Below, one piece after another: positions 1 through 8,738 of a DNA stretch of 64,000 nucleotides. The notes under the pieces are model-generated. The model saw nothing but the letters and a program-made list of their open reading frames with translations, ran no database searches and was not told the DNA's origin. Each line of letters opens with the position of its first letter. Positions within the stretch are counted from its first letter, which is position 1. The position numbers and the translations under genes were made by a program. The stretch is from Solirubrobacter phytolaccae (GTDB taxonomy: Bacteria > Actinomycetota > Thermoleophilia > Solirubrobacterales > Solirubrobacteraceae), in NCBI RefSeq assembly GCF_027587195.1, contig NZ_JAPDDP010000006.1:62001-126000 (forward strand). Direction: 5' to 3'.

Positions 1-26
1 TCTCTGAGCAGGGGATTTATGGCCTT

Positions 27-48
27 CCCCACCCCTTAGACGGTGGGG
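27..48. terminator. Hairpin near left edge
   Basis: Arms CCCCACC and GGTGGGG can form a 7-bp stem with an 8-base loop. There is no clear T-run. It may end a transcript entering from the left, or sit in the leader of the MMPL gene that starts at 114. Nothing else is recognisable in the first 113 bases. Confidence 0.3.
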
Positions 49-113
49 TGCTGTAGGCCCAGAGGCCGGTATGCGCGAGTGAAGTCCGGCCCCATCCACG
101 GGACGCTCCGCGC

Positions 114-2297
114 ATGCCTAAGAGGAACCTCGCCGCGCGCGCCGGACACTGGAGCGCGCGGCACCGGAAGACCGCCATCTTCGGATGGCTCGCGTTCGTC
201 GTCATCGCCTTCGTGCTCGGCGGCGCCATCGGCACCAACTCGCTCAAGGACGAGGACTCCGGCAACGGGAGCTCGCAGGTCGCCGACAAGGCGATCGCCA
301 AGGCCGACTTCCCCGACAAGGCCGACGAGCAGGTCCTGATCACCGCGCGCGATGGAGCGCTGAAGGCCACCGACCCCGAGTTCAGAGCGGGCGTCGAGGA
401 CGTCGTCACCCGCATCGAGCAGACCCCGCACACCGACGAGGTCCTGTCCCCGTACGCGGACGGCAACCAGGGCCAGATCTCCAAGGACGAGAAGTCCGCC
501 CTGGTCACGTTCTCGATCCAGGGCGACAGCGACGCGACCAGCACGCGCGTCGACACCACGCTCGCGGCGACGAAGGCCGCGCAGCAGGCGCACCCTGACC
601 TGCGCATCGAGCAGTTCGGCGACGCGTCCGCCGACAAGGCGCTCTCCGCCTCCCTCGACGACGACTTCAAGCGTGCCGAATTCCTGAGCCTCCCGATCAC
701 ACTGCTGATCCTGATCGTCGCGTTCGGCGCGCTCGTCGCCGCGGGCGTGCCGCTGCTGCTCGGCGTCACGGCCGTGATCGGCACGCTCGGCCTCGTCGGG
801 CCGATCAGCCAGATCGTGCCGATGGAGGACTCCGCGGCGTCCGTGATCCTGCTCATCGGCCTCGCGGTCGGCGTCGACTACTCGATGTTCTACCTCCGGC
901 GCAAGATGGAGGAGCGGGACGCGGGGCGGTCCTCCGAGGACGCGCTCGAGTTCGCCGCCGCCACGTCCGGCAAGGCCGTGCTGATCTCCGGCCTGACCGT
1001 CCTCATCGCCATGGCGGGCATGTTCATCGCCGGCAACGCCGTCTTCACGAGCTTCGCCATCGGCACGATGCTCGTCGTCGGCGTCGCGATGCTCGGCAGC
1101 GTCACCGTCCTCCCGGCCGTGATCTCGAAGCTGGGCGACAAAGTCGAACGCGGTCGTGTCCCGTTCATCAGCCGCCTGCGCCACCGCAACCACGGGGAGT
1201 CGCGCGTCTGGGGCTACGTGATCGACAAGTCGCTCAAGCGCCCGGTCATCTCGGTCGTCGGCGCCACCGCGATCCTGCTCGTGCTCGCCGCCCCCGCGCT
1301 GAACATGCGCCTGATCAACCCGGGCATCGCGGGCCTCCCGCACGACCTGCCGATCATGCAGACCTACGACCGCATCCAGTCCGCGTTCCCGGGCGGCCCG
1401 CTCCCGGCCGTCGTCGTGGTCCAGGCGGACGACGTCACGGCCGCGCCGGTCCAGGACGGCATCAAGGCGCTCGTCGCCAACGCGTCCGGGCCGACCAACA
1501 CGATCGTCTCCCCGAGCAAGGAAGTCGCGATCGTCTCGATCCCGCTCCCGGGCAACGGCACCGACGACGCGTCCGAGGCCGCGCTGAAGACCTTGCGGGA
1601 CACGACGATCCCGCAGACGATCGGCGCGGTCGCCGGCACCGACGTCAACGTGACCGGCCTCACCGCCGGCTCGAAGGACTTCAACGACCGCATGAGCTCG
1701 CGCCTGCCGTTCGTGTTCGCGTTCGTCCTCGGCCTGGCGTTCCTGCTGCTGCTCGTGACGTTCCGCAGCGTGATCATCCCGCTCAAGGCGATCGTGCTGA
1801 ACCTGCTGTCGGTGGGCGCCGCCTACGGCGTGATCACGTTCATCTTCCAGGACGGCCACTTCGAGTCGCTGCTGAACTTCGAGTCCACGGGCGGGATCAC
1901 GTCCTGGCTGCCGCTGTTCCTGTTCGTGATCCTGTTCGGGCTCTCGATGGACTACCACGTGTTCATCCTCAGCCGCATCCGTGAGGCGTTCGACCGCGGC
2001 GAGTCGACCGACGACGCCGTCGCGCACGGCATCAAGGCCACGGCCGGGGTCGTGACGAGCGCCGCGATGGTGATGGTCGCGGTGTTCGCGATCTTCGCCA
2101 CGCTCTCCATGATCGAGTTCAAGCAGATGGGCGTCGGCCTCGCCGTGGCCATCCTGCTCGACGCAACCCTGGTGCGCGCGGTGCTGCTCCCGGCCGCCAT
2201 GAAGCTGCTCGGGGATCGCAACTGGTACCTCCCGCACGGGCTGCGCTGGTTGCCCAAGTGGGAACACGAATCCGCACCCGAGCCGGTTCACGCATAA
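114..2297 (+). CDS. MMPL/RND-family membrane transporter
   Basis: A 727-residue protein with the two-fold architecture of actinobacterial MMPL exporters. One membrane helix lies at about residues 22-40, followed by an extracytoplasmic domain (about 45-185). A first cluster of helices (about 190-340) carries the family motif VGVDYSMFYLRRK near residue 253. A second soluble domain (about 400-530) is followed by a second helix cluster with the matching motif GLSMDYHVFILSR. Proteins of this family move lipids, siderophores or drugs across the membrane using the proton gradient; the substrate here is unknown. The ATG at 114 gives a basic N-terminus that runs into the first helix. The gene is 10 bases upstream of the phosphofructokinase gene and probably co-transcribed, although no functional link is obvious. 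Confidence 0.9.
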   Translation: MPKRNLAARAGHWSARHRKTAIFGWLAFVVIAFVLGGAIGTNSLKDEDSGNGSSQVADKAIAKADFPDKADEQVLITARDGALKATDPEFRAGVEDVVTRIEQTPHTDEVLSPYADGNQGQISKDEKSALVTFSIQGDSDATSTRVDTTLAATKAAQQAHPDLRIEQFGDASADKALSASLDDDFKRAEFLSLPITLLILIVAFGALVAAGVPLLLGVTAVIGTLGLVGPISQIVPMEDSAASVILLIGLAVGVDYSMFYLRRKMEERDAGRSSEDALEFAAATSGKAVLISGLTVLIAMAGMFIAGNAVFTSFAIGTMLVVGVAMLGSVTVLPAVISKLGDKVERGRVPFISRLRHRNHGESRVWGYVIDKSLKRPVISVVGATAILLVLAAPALNMRLINPGIAGLPHDLPIMQTYDRIQSAFPGGPLPAVVVVQADDVTAAPVQDGIKALVANASGPTNTIVSPSKEVAIVSIPLPGNGTDDASEAALKTLRDTTIPQTIGAVAGTDVNVTGLTAGSKDFNDRMSSRLPFVFAFVLGLAFLLLLVTFRSVIIPLKAIVLNLLSVGAAYGVITFIFQDGHFESLLNFESTGGITSWLPLFLFVILFGLSMDYHVFILSRIREAFDRGESTDDAVAHGIKATAGVVTSAAMVMVAVFAIFATLSMIEFKQMGVGLAVAILLDATLVRAVLLPAAMKLLGDRNWYLPHGLRWLPKWEHESAPEPVHA

Positions 2298-2307
2298 CCT
2301 GGGGGGC

Positions 2308-3336
2308 ATGAGAATTGGAGTGCTCACCGGGGGCGGCGACTGCCCCGGACTGAATGCGGTCATCCGGGCCATCGTCCGTAAGGGCATCAACACCCACGGG
2401 CACGAGTTCTTCGGCTTCCGTCACGGGTGGGCCGGCGTCATCAACAACGAAGGCGTCGACCTCACCCTCGACAGCACGCGCGGCATCCTGCACCGCGGCG
2501 GGACGATCCTCGGGTCGTCCCGCACCAACGTGTACAAGGTCGAGGACGGCCTGAACAAGGTCAAGGCGTCGATGAAGGCCCAGGGCCTGGACGCGCTGAT
2601 CCCGATCGGCGGCGAGGACACCCTCGGCGTCGCGGGCAAGCTGCACGAGGACGGCATCCCGGTCGTCGGCGTGCCGAAGACGATCGACAACGACCTGGCG
2701 GCCACCGACTTCACGTTCGGCTTCCAGACCGCCGTGCAGATCGCCACGGACGCGATCGACCGCCTGCACACGACCGCCGAGTCGCACAACCGCGTCCTGG
2801 TGTGCGAGGTCATGGGCCGCCACGCCGGCTGGCTCGCCGTCTACTCCGGCATGGCCGGCGGCGCGGACGTCATCCTCATCCCGGAGCGCCCGTTCGACAT
2901 CGACGAGGTCGTCGACCACCTCAAGCGCCGTCACGAGCGCGGCGCGACGTTCTCGATCGTCGTCGTCGCCGAGGGCGCCACGCCCAAGGACGGCGGCCTC
3001 CTCACGGCCTACGAGACCAAGGACGCGTTCGGCCACGTGCGCCTCGGCGGCATCGGCATGATGCTCGAGCGCCAGATCGAGGAGAAGACGGGCTTCGAGT
3101 CCCGCACGACGATCCTCGGCCACATCCAGCGCGGCGGCACCCCGCTCGCGTTCGACCGCGTGCTCGGCTCCCGCTTCGGCGTGGCCGCCGTCGACGCGAT
3201 CACCGAGGGCAACTACGGCAAGATGACCGCGCTGCGCGGGACCGGCATCGAGCTCGTGCCGCTCGCCGAGGCGCTCGCCGAGCCCAAGCTCGTCGACTCG
3301 GAGCTCTACGAGACCGCTGAAGTCTTCTTCGGTTAG
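2308..3336 (+). CDS. pfkA: 6-phosphofructokinase, probably pyrophosphate-dependent
   Basis: A 342-residue phosphofructokinase that phosphorylates fructose-6-phosphate in glycolysis. Visible motifs are the N-terminal GVLTGGGDCPGLNAVIR, the catalytic TIDND segment (residues 125-129), MGRHAGW and HIQRGG. The residues that separate ATP from pyrophosphate enzymes fall exactly on E. coli numbering: Asp104 (in GGEDT) and Lys124 (in PKTIDND), where ATP enzymes have Gly104 and Gly124. From family knowledge (Amycolatopsis methanolica type) this predicts PPi as phosphoryl donor and a reversible reaction. The ATG at 2308 follows a G-rich ribosome-binding site. The enzyme type is firm; the donor is inferred from these residues. 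Confidence 0.92.
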   Translation: MRIGVLTGGGDCPGLNAVIRAIVRKGINTHGHEFFGFRHGWAGVINNEGVDLTLDSTRGILHRGGTILGSSRTNVYKVEDGLNKVKASMKAQGLDALIPIGGEDTLGVAGKLHEDGIPVVGVPKTIDNDLAATDFTFGFQTAVQIATDAIDRLHTTAESHNRVLVCEVMGRHAGWLAVYSGMAGGADVILIPERPFDIDEVVDHLKRRHERGATFSIVVVAEGATPKDGGLLTAYETKDAFGHVRLGGIGMMLERQIEEKTGFESRTTILGHIQRGGTPLAFDRVLGSRFGVAAVDAITEGNYGKMTALRGTGIELVPLAEALAEPKLVDSELYETAEVFFG

Positions 3337-3358
3337 ACCGTACGTTCTCCCGGTCCTC

Positions 3359-4468
3359 TTGACCGGGCTGAATCTGCGGCCGCTCTTCGGGAGCTTGCCG
3401 CCGCTGCTGGCCGACGTCCGGGACGATCTCGGGCTGTCGGCCGCGGCGGCGGGGCTGCTGACGACGGGGCCGCTGCTGTGCCTGGGCATCCTCGCCCCGC
3501 TCGGCCCGCGGATCGCGCGACGCTTCCCGGTCGAGCGGATCATCGCCCTGGCGCTGCTATGCACGGCGATCGGCACCGCGTTGCGCGGGCTCGGCGGGGT
3601 CGCCCCGCTGTACCTCGGCACGCTGCTCGCGGGAGCGGCGATCGCGCTGACGCAGGTCGTGACGCCCGCGTGGGTGCGCGCGAAGACCTCGCACGGCACG
3701 GGGCTGCTCACCGGCCTGTTCAGCACCGCGTTGGTGGCGGGAGCGACGATCGCCACGTTCACCGCGATCCCGCTCGAGGACGCGTTCGGCGGGTGGGAAC
3801 CGTCCTTGGCGATCTGGGCCTTGCCGGCGCTGATCGGCTTCGCCGTGTGGGTCCCGTACGCGCTGCGGGCGAAGGAGCCCGTGGCCGCGACCGTCGGCCA
3901 TCCGCTGTGGCGCAACCGCGTCGCCTGGTCGATCGCGCTGCTGATGGGCCTGCAGTCGATGGCGTTCTTCTCGACCATCTCGTGGCTGCCGGAGATCCTC
4001 GTCGACGACGGGATGAGCGAGGGCTACGCCGGCTTCCTGTCCGGCGTGACGCAGCTCGTGCAGATGGTCCCCGCGTTCGCGATGCCGGTGCTCGCAGCGC
4101 GCCGCAACACCCAGCTCGATCTGCTGCTGGTCATCGTGGGCACGGCGCTGGTCGGCCTGCTCGGCGTGCTGCTCCTGCCCGACCTGTCGCTGCTGTGGAT
4201 GGTGCCGCTGGGGATCGGCCAGGGCGGAGCGCTGGGGCTGGCGTTGATGCTGCCCGTGCTGCGCGGCCACGACCCCGGCCAGGTGGCCGGCATGACCGCG
4301 ATGGCGATGGGCGTCGGCTACCTGATCGCCGCCGGCGGACCGGCGCTGGTCGGCGCCGTGCACGACGTCTCAGGCGAGTGGAACTGGCCGCTGGCCGTGC
4401 TGCTGGTCATGACGGTCGTGCAGTTCCCCGCCGCGCTTCACGCGGTGATGAAGGGCAAGCCGACGTAG
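3359..4468 (+). CDS. MFS transporter, CynX/NimT-like
   Basis: A 369-residue protein composed almost entirely of hydrophobic helices, about 11-12 segments. The N-terminal TGLNLRPLFGSLPPLL matches the LNLRP signature of the CynX/NimT branch of the major facilitator superfamily, whose members carry cyanate, nitroimidazoles and other small organic anions. The start is uncertain. The TTG at 3359 falls inside what should be the first helix; the open frame continues upstream (reading RPYVLPVLL) into the end of the phosphofructokinase gene, where a CTG at 3317 is a possible earlier start. Its 3' end overlaps the convergent pobA gene by 31 bases. Import of an aromatic acid would suit the pobA neighbour but is only a guess. 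Confidence 0.8.
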   Translation: MTGLNLRPLFGSLPPLLADVRDDLGLSAAAAGLLTTGPLLCLGILAPLGPRIARRFPVERIIALALLCTAIGTALRGLGGVAPLYLGTLLAGAAIALTQVVTPAWVRAKTSHGTGLLTGLFSTALVAGATIATFTAIPLEDAFGGWEPSLAIWALPALIGFAVWVPYALRAKEPVAATVGHPLWRNRVAWSIALLMGLQSMAFFSTISWLPEILVDDGMSEGYAGFLSGVTQLVQMVPAFAMPVLAARRNTQLDLLLVIVGTALVGLLGVLLLPDLSLLWMVPLGIGQGGALGLALMLPVLRGHDPGQVAGMTAMAMGVGYLIAAGGPALVGAVHDVSGEWNWPLAVLLVMTVVQFPAALHAVMKGKPT

Positions 4469-5568
4469 TTCTCGGCCAGCGCGGTCGCCTGGGCCTGCGA
4501 GCTGACCGTGTAGCGGAGCTGCGAGCGCTGGATCTGCGTCTCGAACGGGTCGTCGCTCATGCGGTGGAGCATCGAGGTCATCCAGTAGGAGAAGTGCTGC
4601 ACGCGCCAGACGCGTTCGAGCGCGCGCTGCGTGTAGGCCTGCAATGCGGCCTCGTTCCCGAACGAGGACGCGAGCAGCGCCACGTCCGCCATCGCCGTGT
4701 TCAGGCCCTTCGCGCCCGTGGGCGGGACGATGTGCGCCGCGTCGCCCGCCAGGTAGAGCTTGCCGTGCTGCATCGGCTCGACCACGAACGAGCGCATCGG
4801 CGTGACGCCCTTCTCGAAGATCGGGCCACGGTTGACCTCCATGCCGAACCGGAGGTCCAGCTCGTCCCAGATCTCCTCGTCGGGCAGCGGCTCCGCGTCC
4901 GGCGCGCACTGCAGGTACATGCGCGTGATCGCGTGCGAGCGCATCGAGGCGAGCGCGAAGCCGCGCTCATGGTGCGCGTAGATGAGCTCGTGGGAGCTCG
5001 GCGCGCACTCGGCCAGGATCCCCATCCAGCCGAACGGGTACTCGCGCTCGTACACGGTCAGCACGTCCTGGATCGTCGGCCGGCAGACGCCGTGGAAGCC
5101 GTCGCAGCCGGCGATCAGGTCCGCTTCGAGGCGGTGCTGGTCGCCTTGGTGCGTGTACGTGACGGTGCCCTGCTCGGGGTCGACCTTGACGTCGGAGACC
5201 TCGAAGTGCAGCGGCAGCTTGGAACCGATCCGCGCCTCGATCAGGTCCTTGACGACCTCCTGCTGGCCGTAGATCGTGATCGCGCGACCGCCGGTGAGGT
5301 CGCTGAGCGCGATCCGGTGCCCCTCGCCGTCGAACCGCAGCTCGACGCCCTCGTGCACGAGCCCTTCCGCGTGCATCCGCTCGCCGAGGCCGACCTCGTC
5401 CATCAGGTCCATCGTCGCCTGCTCGAGCACCCCCGCCCGCACCCGCTGCTGCACGTACTCGCGGTCGCGCGCCTCGAGGATCACGGACTCGATCCCGCGC
5501 AGGTCCAGCAGCCGCCCGAGCATCAGCCCGGCCGGCCCGCCGCCGACGATCGCCACCTGTGTGCGCAT
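4438..5568 (-). CDS. pobA: 4-hydroxybenzoate 3-monooxygenase
   Basis: A flavoprotein hydroxylase of 376 residues that uses NAD(P)H and O2 to convert 4-hydroxybenzoate to protocatechuate, the substrate of the pca operon at 36.7 kb. The N-terminus has the FAD Rossmann motif GGGPAG (residues 9-14), then the PobA signature RVRAGVLEQ, and later the second FAD motif AGDAAHIVPPTGAKGLN. The C-terminus ENYVGLPF is typical of PobA. The ATG at 5568 was chosen because the longer frame adds 68 residues of low-complexity sequence ahead of the FAD motif. It is a single gene, convergent with the MFS carrier and divergent from the secreted-protein operon. It lies 31 kb from the rest of the pathway. Confidence 0.9.
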   Translation of the reverse strand: MRTQVAIVGGGPAGLMLGRLLDLRGIESVILEARDREYVQQRVRAGVLEQATMDLMDEVGLGERMHAEGLVHEGVELRFDGEGHRIALSDLTGGRAITIYGQQEVVKDLIEARIGSKLPLHFEVSDVKVDPEQGTVTYTHQGDQHRLEADLIAGCDGFHGVCRPTIQDVLTVYEREYPFGWMGILAECAPSSHELIYAHHERGFALASMRSHAITRMYLQCAPDAEPLPDEEIWDELDLRFGMEVNRGPIFEKGVTPMRSFVVEPMQHGKLYLAGDAAHIVPPTGAKGLNTAMADVALLASSFGNEAALQAYTQRALERVWRVQHFSYWMTSMLHRMSDDPFETQIQRSQLRYTVSSQAQATALAENYVGLPFITA

Positions 5569-5677
5569 CCCCCAACGATACGTCCGCGCAGAACCTGACC
5601 ATTCGGCGGGGTTCATCGCTGAGCAGTGAGCATACGTTGATGGAGTCACGGTAGATGACGCAGGAAGGAGGGTTCTC

Positions 5678-7597
5678 GTGTCTCGCTCGTTCGGCCGCAA
5701 GGATGTGGCTCGATTGGCCTGTATCGCCCTGGTCGGCGCGCTCGGAGGCGCTTCGTCCGCCCACGCGGGCACCTACACGGTGCGCGCCGTCTCCCCCGGC
5801 GTTCCGACGTCGCACGGCTGGATCGGTGACGTGCAGTCGCTCGGGTCGAACTTCGTCTCGGCGTGGAGCACCGGCGGGCTCGTCGGACAGTTCTCGCTCC
5901 CACGGACGAACTTCGCGCCCGGCGAGCAGATGGTCTGGGGATTCCAGAGCGACCGCGACAACATCGTCGGCTGGTCGTTCACCGAGACCGTCAGCGGGAT
6001 CGCCGGCGGGGACTGGAACACGCTGGCCTCGTCCGGCCACGGTCCGTGGCTGGTCGCCGACGTGCCGAGCTTCAACCACGGCGCGCACAACTACGGCTTC
6101 AATCTCCCCGGCGCCCGGATGGTGACCATGGCCCTGATGTGCGGCGGGCCGCGCTCCTGCCTGGGGAGCAACGCCGAGATCCGGCTCGCCAACGTCGACG
6201 TCGCGCTCAGCGACCCCGAGAGCCCTAAGGCAAGCGCCGTCGGCCCGCTCGTCAACGGCATCGCTCCGCTCAAGGGCACGACCGACCTGACGGTCAACGC
6301 CACCGACGAGAACGCCGGCGTCTACCGCGCACAGGTCTGGGTGGACAACGTCGCCCGGTCCAGCACGATCCTGGATGCCAACGGCGGCTACTGCTCACCC
6401 GTGTCCGGCACGACGCACGTGTTCATCGTGCAGCGTCCGTGCAAGGTCGCTGCCGGCGGTTCGGTCACGCTCGACACGACCAAGCTCAGCGACGGCGAGC
6501 ACCAGATCTCCGTGGTCGTCGAGGATGCCGCCGGCAACGCCAGCACCGTGTTCGGGCCGGCGCCGCGGGTGATCGACAACGTCCCGCCGCCGGTCAACAC
6601 GGAGCGCCCGTCGATCATTGGCACGCGCTCCGTCGGCGGCTCGCTGAGCGCGACCAGCGGCGTGTGGACGGGCTCCGGGCTCAAGTTCGAGTACCAGTGG
6701 CAGCGCTTCGAGGCGAACACCTGGCGCAGCATCGCCGGCGCCGTGCGCCCGGACTACACCGTCACGGCCGAGGACGGCGGCAAGTCCCTCCGCGTGCTCG
6801 TGCGCGCGAGCAACGGCGACGGAACGACCGAGGCCGAGGCGCCGTCGGTGGCGATCCCGGAGCCCAAGGGCACGGTGCTCCCCGAGGGCACCGGGACCGG
6901 CGTGCCCGTCCAGGAGCCCGCCGAGACACCGGTCACGCGGACCCAGAACGGCGCCGGCCCGGTGGCCACCGCGACGCTCGACGCGAAGTTCACGGACACC
7001 CGCCGACCGACGACGACCATGGGCTGGGGCGCCAAGCGCCGCGTCATCGGCACGCTGCTCGGCCGTGACGGCGCGCCGATCGTCGGCGCCAAGGTCGACG
7101 TCGCGGTCACGTCGCAGCTGATGGACGCGACGGCGGCCGCTCTCGGCGAGGTCGTCACCGACGTCCACGGCCGTTTCGCCTACGAGCTCGTCGGCGGGAT
7201 CTCGCGCACGGTCCGCTTCGCCTACCGGCCGATCCTCGAAGAGCGCACGCACACCCAGCGCACCGAGGTGACCGCGCGCGTGATCCCGAAGGTGACCCTC
7301 ACGGCCGACCGGCGCAAGCTGCGCAACCGCCAGGCCGTCACGCTGCGCGGCCGCGTCGAAGGCGCCCCCGCGGGTTCCGGCAAGGTCGTCGAGCTCCGCG
7401 CCTACGACGGAGGCCGCTGGCGCACCTTCGCCACCACCCGCCTCCGCGGCGAGCGTGGCACGTTCTTCTACCGCTACCGGTTCACCCGCACCACCTGGCC
7501 GACGAACTACCGCTTCCGCGCCGTCGTCCGCGCCGAAGCCGGCTGGCCGTTCGTCACGGGACAGACCAACGCCGTCAAGGTGCATGTCCGCCCGTAG
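5678..7597 (+). CDS. Secreted multi-domain adhesin-like protein
   Basis: A 639-residue secreted protein with no assigned function. The GTG at 5678 lies behind a strong AGGAAGGAGG ribosome-binding site and begins a signal peptide (cleavage near SSAHA-GTYTV, about residue 30). The mature part has a jelly-roll-like N-terminal domain (about 31-180), an Ig-like domain ending in VVEDAAGNAS (about 190-300), a second Ig-like domain reading LSATSGVWTGSGL (about 310-395), a linker rich in Pro and Thr, and a C-terminal carboxypeptidase-regulatory-like or prealbumin-like fold. It opens an operon with the overlapping subtilisin gene at 7584 and a related protein at 8735. A surface or matrix role is inferred from the architecture only. 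Confidence 0.75.
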   Translation: MSRSFGRKDVARLACIALVGALGGASSAHAGTYTVRAVSPGVPTSHGWIGDVQSLGSNFVSAWSTGGLVGQFSLPRTNFAPGEQMVWGFQSDRDNIVGWSFTETVSGIAGGDWNTLASSGHGPWLVADVPSFNHGAHNYGFNLPGARMVTMALMCGGPRSCLGSNAEIRLANVDVALSDPESPKASAVGPLVNGIAPLKGTTDLTVNATDENAGVYRAQVWVDNVARSSTILDANGGYCSPVSGTTHVFIVQRPCKVAAGGSVTLDTTKLSDGEHQISVVVEDAAGNASTVFGPAPRVIDNVPPPVNTERPSIIGTRSVGGSLSATSGVWTGSGLKFEYQWQRFEANTWRSIAGAVRPDYTVTAEDGGKSLRVLVRASNGDGTTEAEAPSVAIPEPKGTVLPEGTGTGVPVQEPAETPVTRTQNGAGPVATATLDAKFTDTRRPTTTMGWGAKRRVIGTLLGRDGAPIVGAKVDVAVTSQLMDATAAALGEVVTDVHGRFAYELVGGISRTVRFAYRPILEERTHTQRTEVTARVIPKVTLTADRRKLRNRQAVTLRGRVEGAPAGSGKVVELRAYDGGRWRTFATTRLRGERGTFFYRYRFTRTTWPTNYRFRAVVRAEAGWPFVTGQTNAVKVHVRP

Positions 7598-8738
7598 CGC
7601 CCTGATCCTCGCGGCGCTCGCCGCTTGCGTCCTCGCGGGCCCGGCGTCGGCGAGCCCACAGGCCAAGCTCGCCAACGCGGAGTTCCTGGCCCAGCTGCCC
7701 GCGCCCCCCTCGGGCGCGGGCACGGTGTGCGTGATCGACACCGGCGTCACGCCGATGCCGGGCCTCGACACCCAACTCGTCGAGCGGATCAGCGTGGTCG
7801 GCGACGACGTCGACGACGTCATGCACACCCCGGCCAACCCGTTCTCGGGCCACGGCACCTTCGTGGCGAAGATGATCACCGAGCTCTGGCCGGCCGCAAA
7901 GATCATCAGCGTCCGCGCGTTCAAGACGGCGACCAACGGCGCCTTGGCGGCGGACTACCAGTCCGCCGTCTCCGAATGCATCCAGCCGCCTCGTCGAACG
8001 AACGTGATCACGCTGGCGCTCGGCACGTCGCAGGGAGACCTGGCACGTCTCGAGAACAAGATCGTCAACGCCCACGAGTACTTCGGGGTCAACGTCATCG
8101 CGGCAGCCGGCAACGACGGCAACGCGAACTCGGTCGACTATCCGGCGCGCTTCAGCGCTTCACTCGCGGTCGGTGCGACCGAGGCATCTGGCTCGTTCTG
8201 CGCGTTCTCGAATCGCGGCGAGGGCCTTGACCTCGGCGCGCCAGGCTGTCCAGCACACGTCACCGCGTTCGACGGCCGACTTGGTGCCTTCCGCGGCACA
8301 TCATTCGCGGTCCCGAGCGTCGCCGCGGTGCTCGTTGCACTCCGCTCGTACAGGCCAGAGCTGACCTCGGATCAGGCCGAGCGGCTGCTGTTGTCGCCGG
8401 GCCGTGTCCTCGACGCTGCGGCGGTGTTCAAGGCTGCGGGTCTCAAAGTGCCCAGCCCGCCGGGGGCAGCTGCACCGGACGCGACTCCCAGCCCGATGGT
8501 CGTCGATCGCCGCCCGGACAGGCCCCAGGTACGCAGACTGACGCTCAGGCGCGGCACGCTGCGGATCGAAGTGGGTCGACCGCCGCACGGTGGGCGGACG
8601 GTATTCCGCGTTGGAACGCGCTCGTACCCGCGTCGGAACGGCAAGCTGCGGCTCAAGGTCCGCTCCTGGAGACCCGTGACCGTGTTCACTGAAGACGAGT
8701 GGGGTGTTCGATCTCCCGCACTCAGGATTCGACGATGA
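7584..8738 (+). CDS. Secreted subtilisin-like serine protease (S8)
   Basis: A 384-residue peptidase of the S8 family. After a signal peptide (residues 1-24) the catalytic triad is visible as Asp52 (CVIDTGV), His90 (GHGTFVAKM) and Ser240 (RGTSFAVPS), with the oxyanion Asn177 in AAGNDGN. There is no obvious inhibitor-type propeptide: only about 25 residues separate the signal cleavage site from the catalytic core. A C-terminal beta-rich tail (about 320-384) may bind substrate or the cell surface. The ATG at 7584 was preferred to a longer frame because it begins the signal peptide; it overlaps the upstream gene by 14 bases, and its own stop overlaps the next ATG (ATGA), so the three genes should be translationally coupled. 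Confidence 0.88.
   Translation: MSARSALILAALAACVLAGPASASPQAKLANAEFLAQLPAPPSGAGTVCVIDTGVTPMPGLDTQLVERISVVGDDVDDVMHTPANPFSGHGTFVAKMITELWPAAKIISVRAFKTATNGALAADYQSAVSECIQPPRRTNVITLALGTSQGDLARLENKIVNAHEYFGVNVIAAAGNDGNANSVDYPARFSASLAVGATEASGSFCAFSNRGEGLDLGAPGCPAHVTAFDGRLGAFRGTSFAVPSVAAVLVALRSYRPELTSDQAERLLLSPGRVLDAAAVFKAAGLKVPSPPGAAAPDATPSPMVVDRRPDRPQVRRLTLRRGTLRIEVGRPPHGGRTVFRVGTRSYPRRNGKLRLKVRSWRPVTVFTEDEWGVRSPALRIRR

Noticed and set aside
36-2393. Long minus-strand open frames antisense to real genes (for example 36-2393, 20019-22160, 44306-46441)
   Set aside because: Their translations are Arg/Asp/His-rich and of low complexity, with no domains. They arise from the third-position GC bias of the sense genes.
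5591-5614. GAACC-N14-GGTTC dyad upstream of pobA as a regulator site
   Set aside because: Short arms, wide spacing and the opposite half-site order from the pca operators; within chance expectation.
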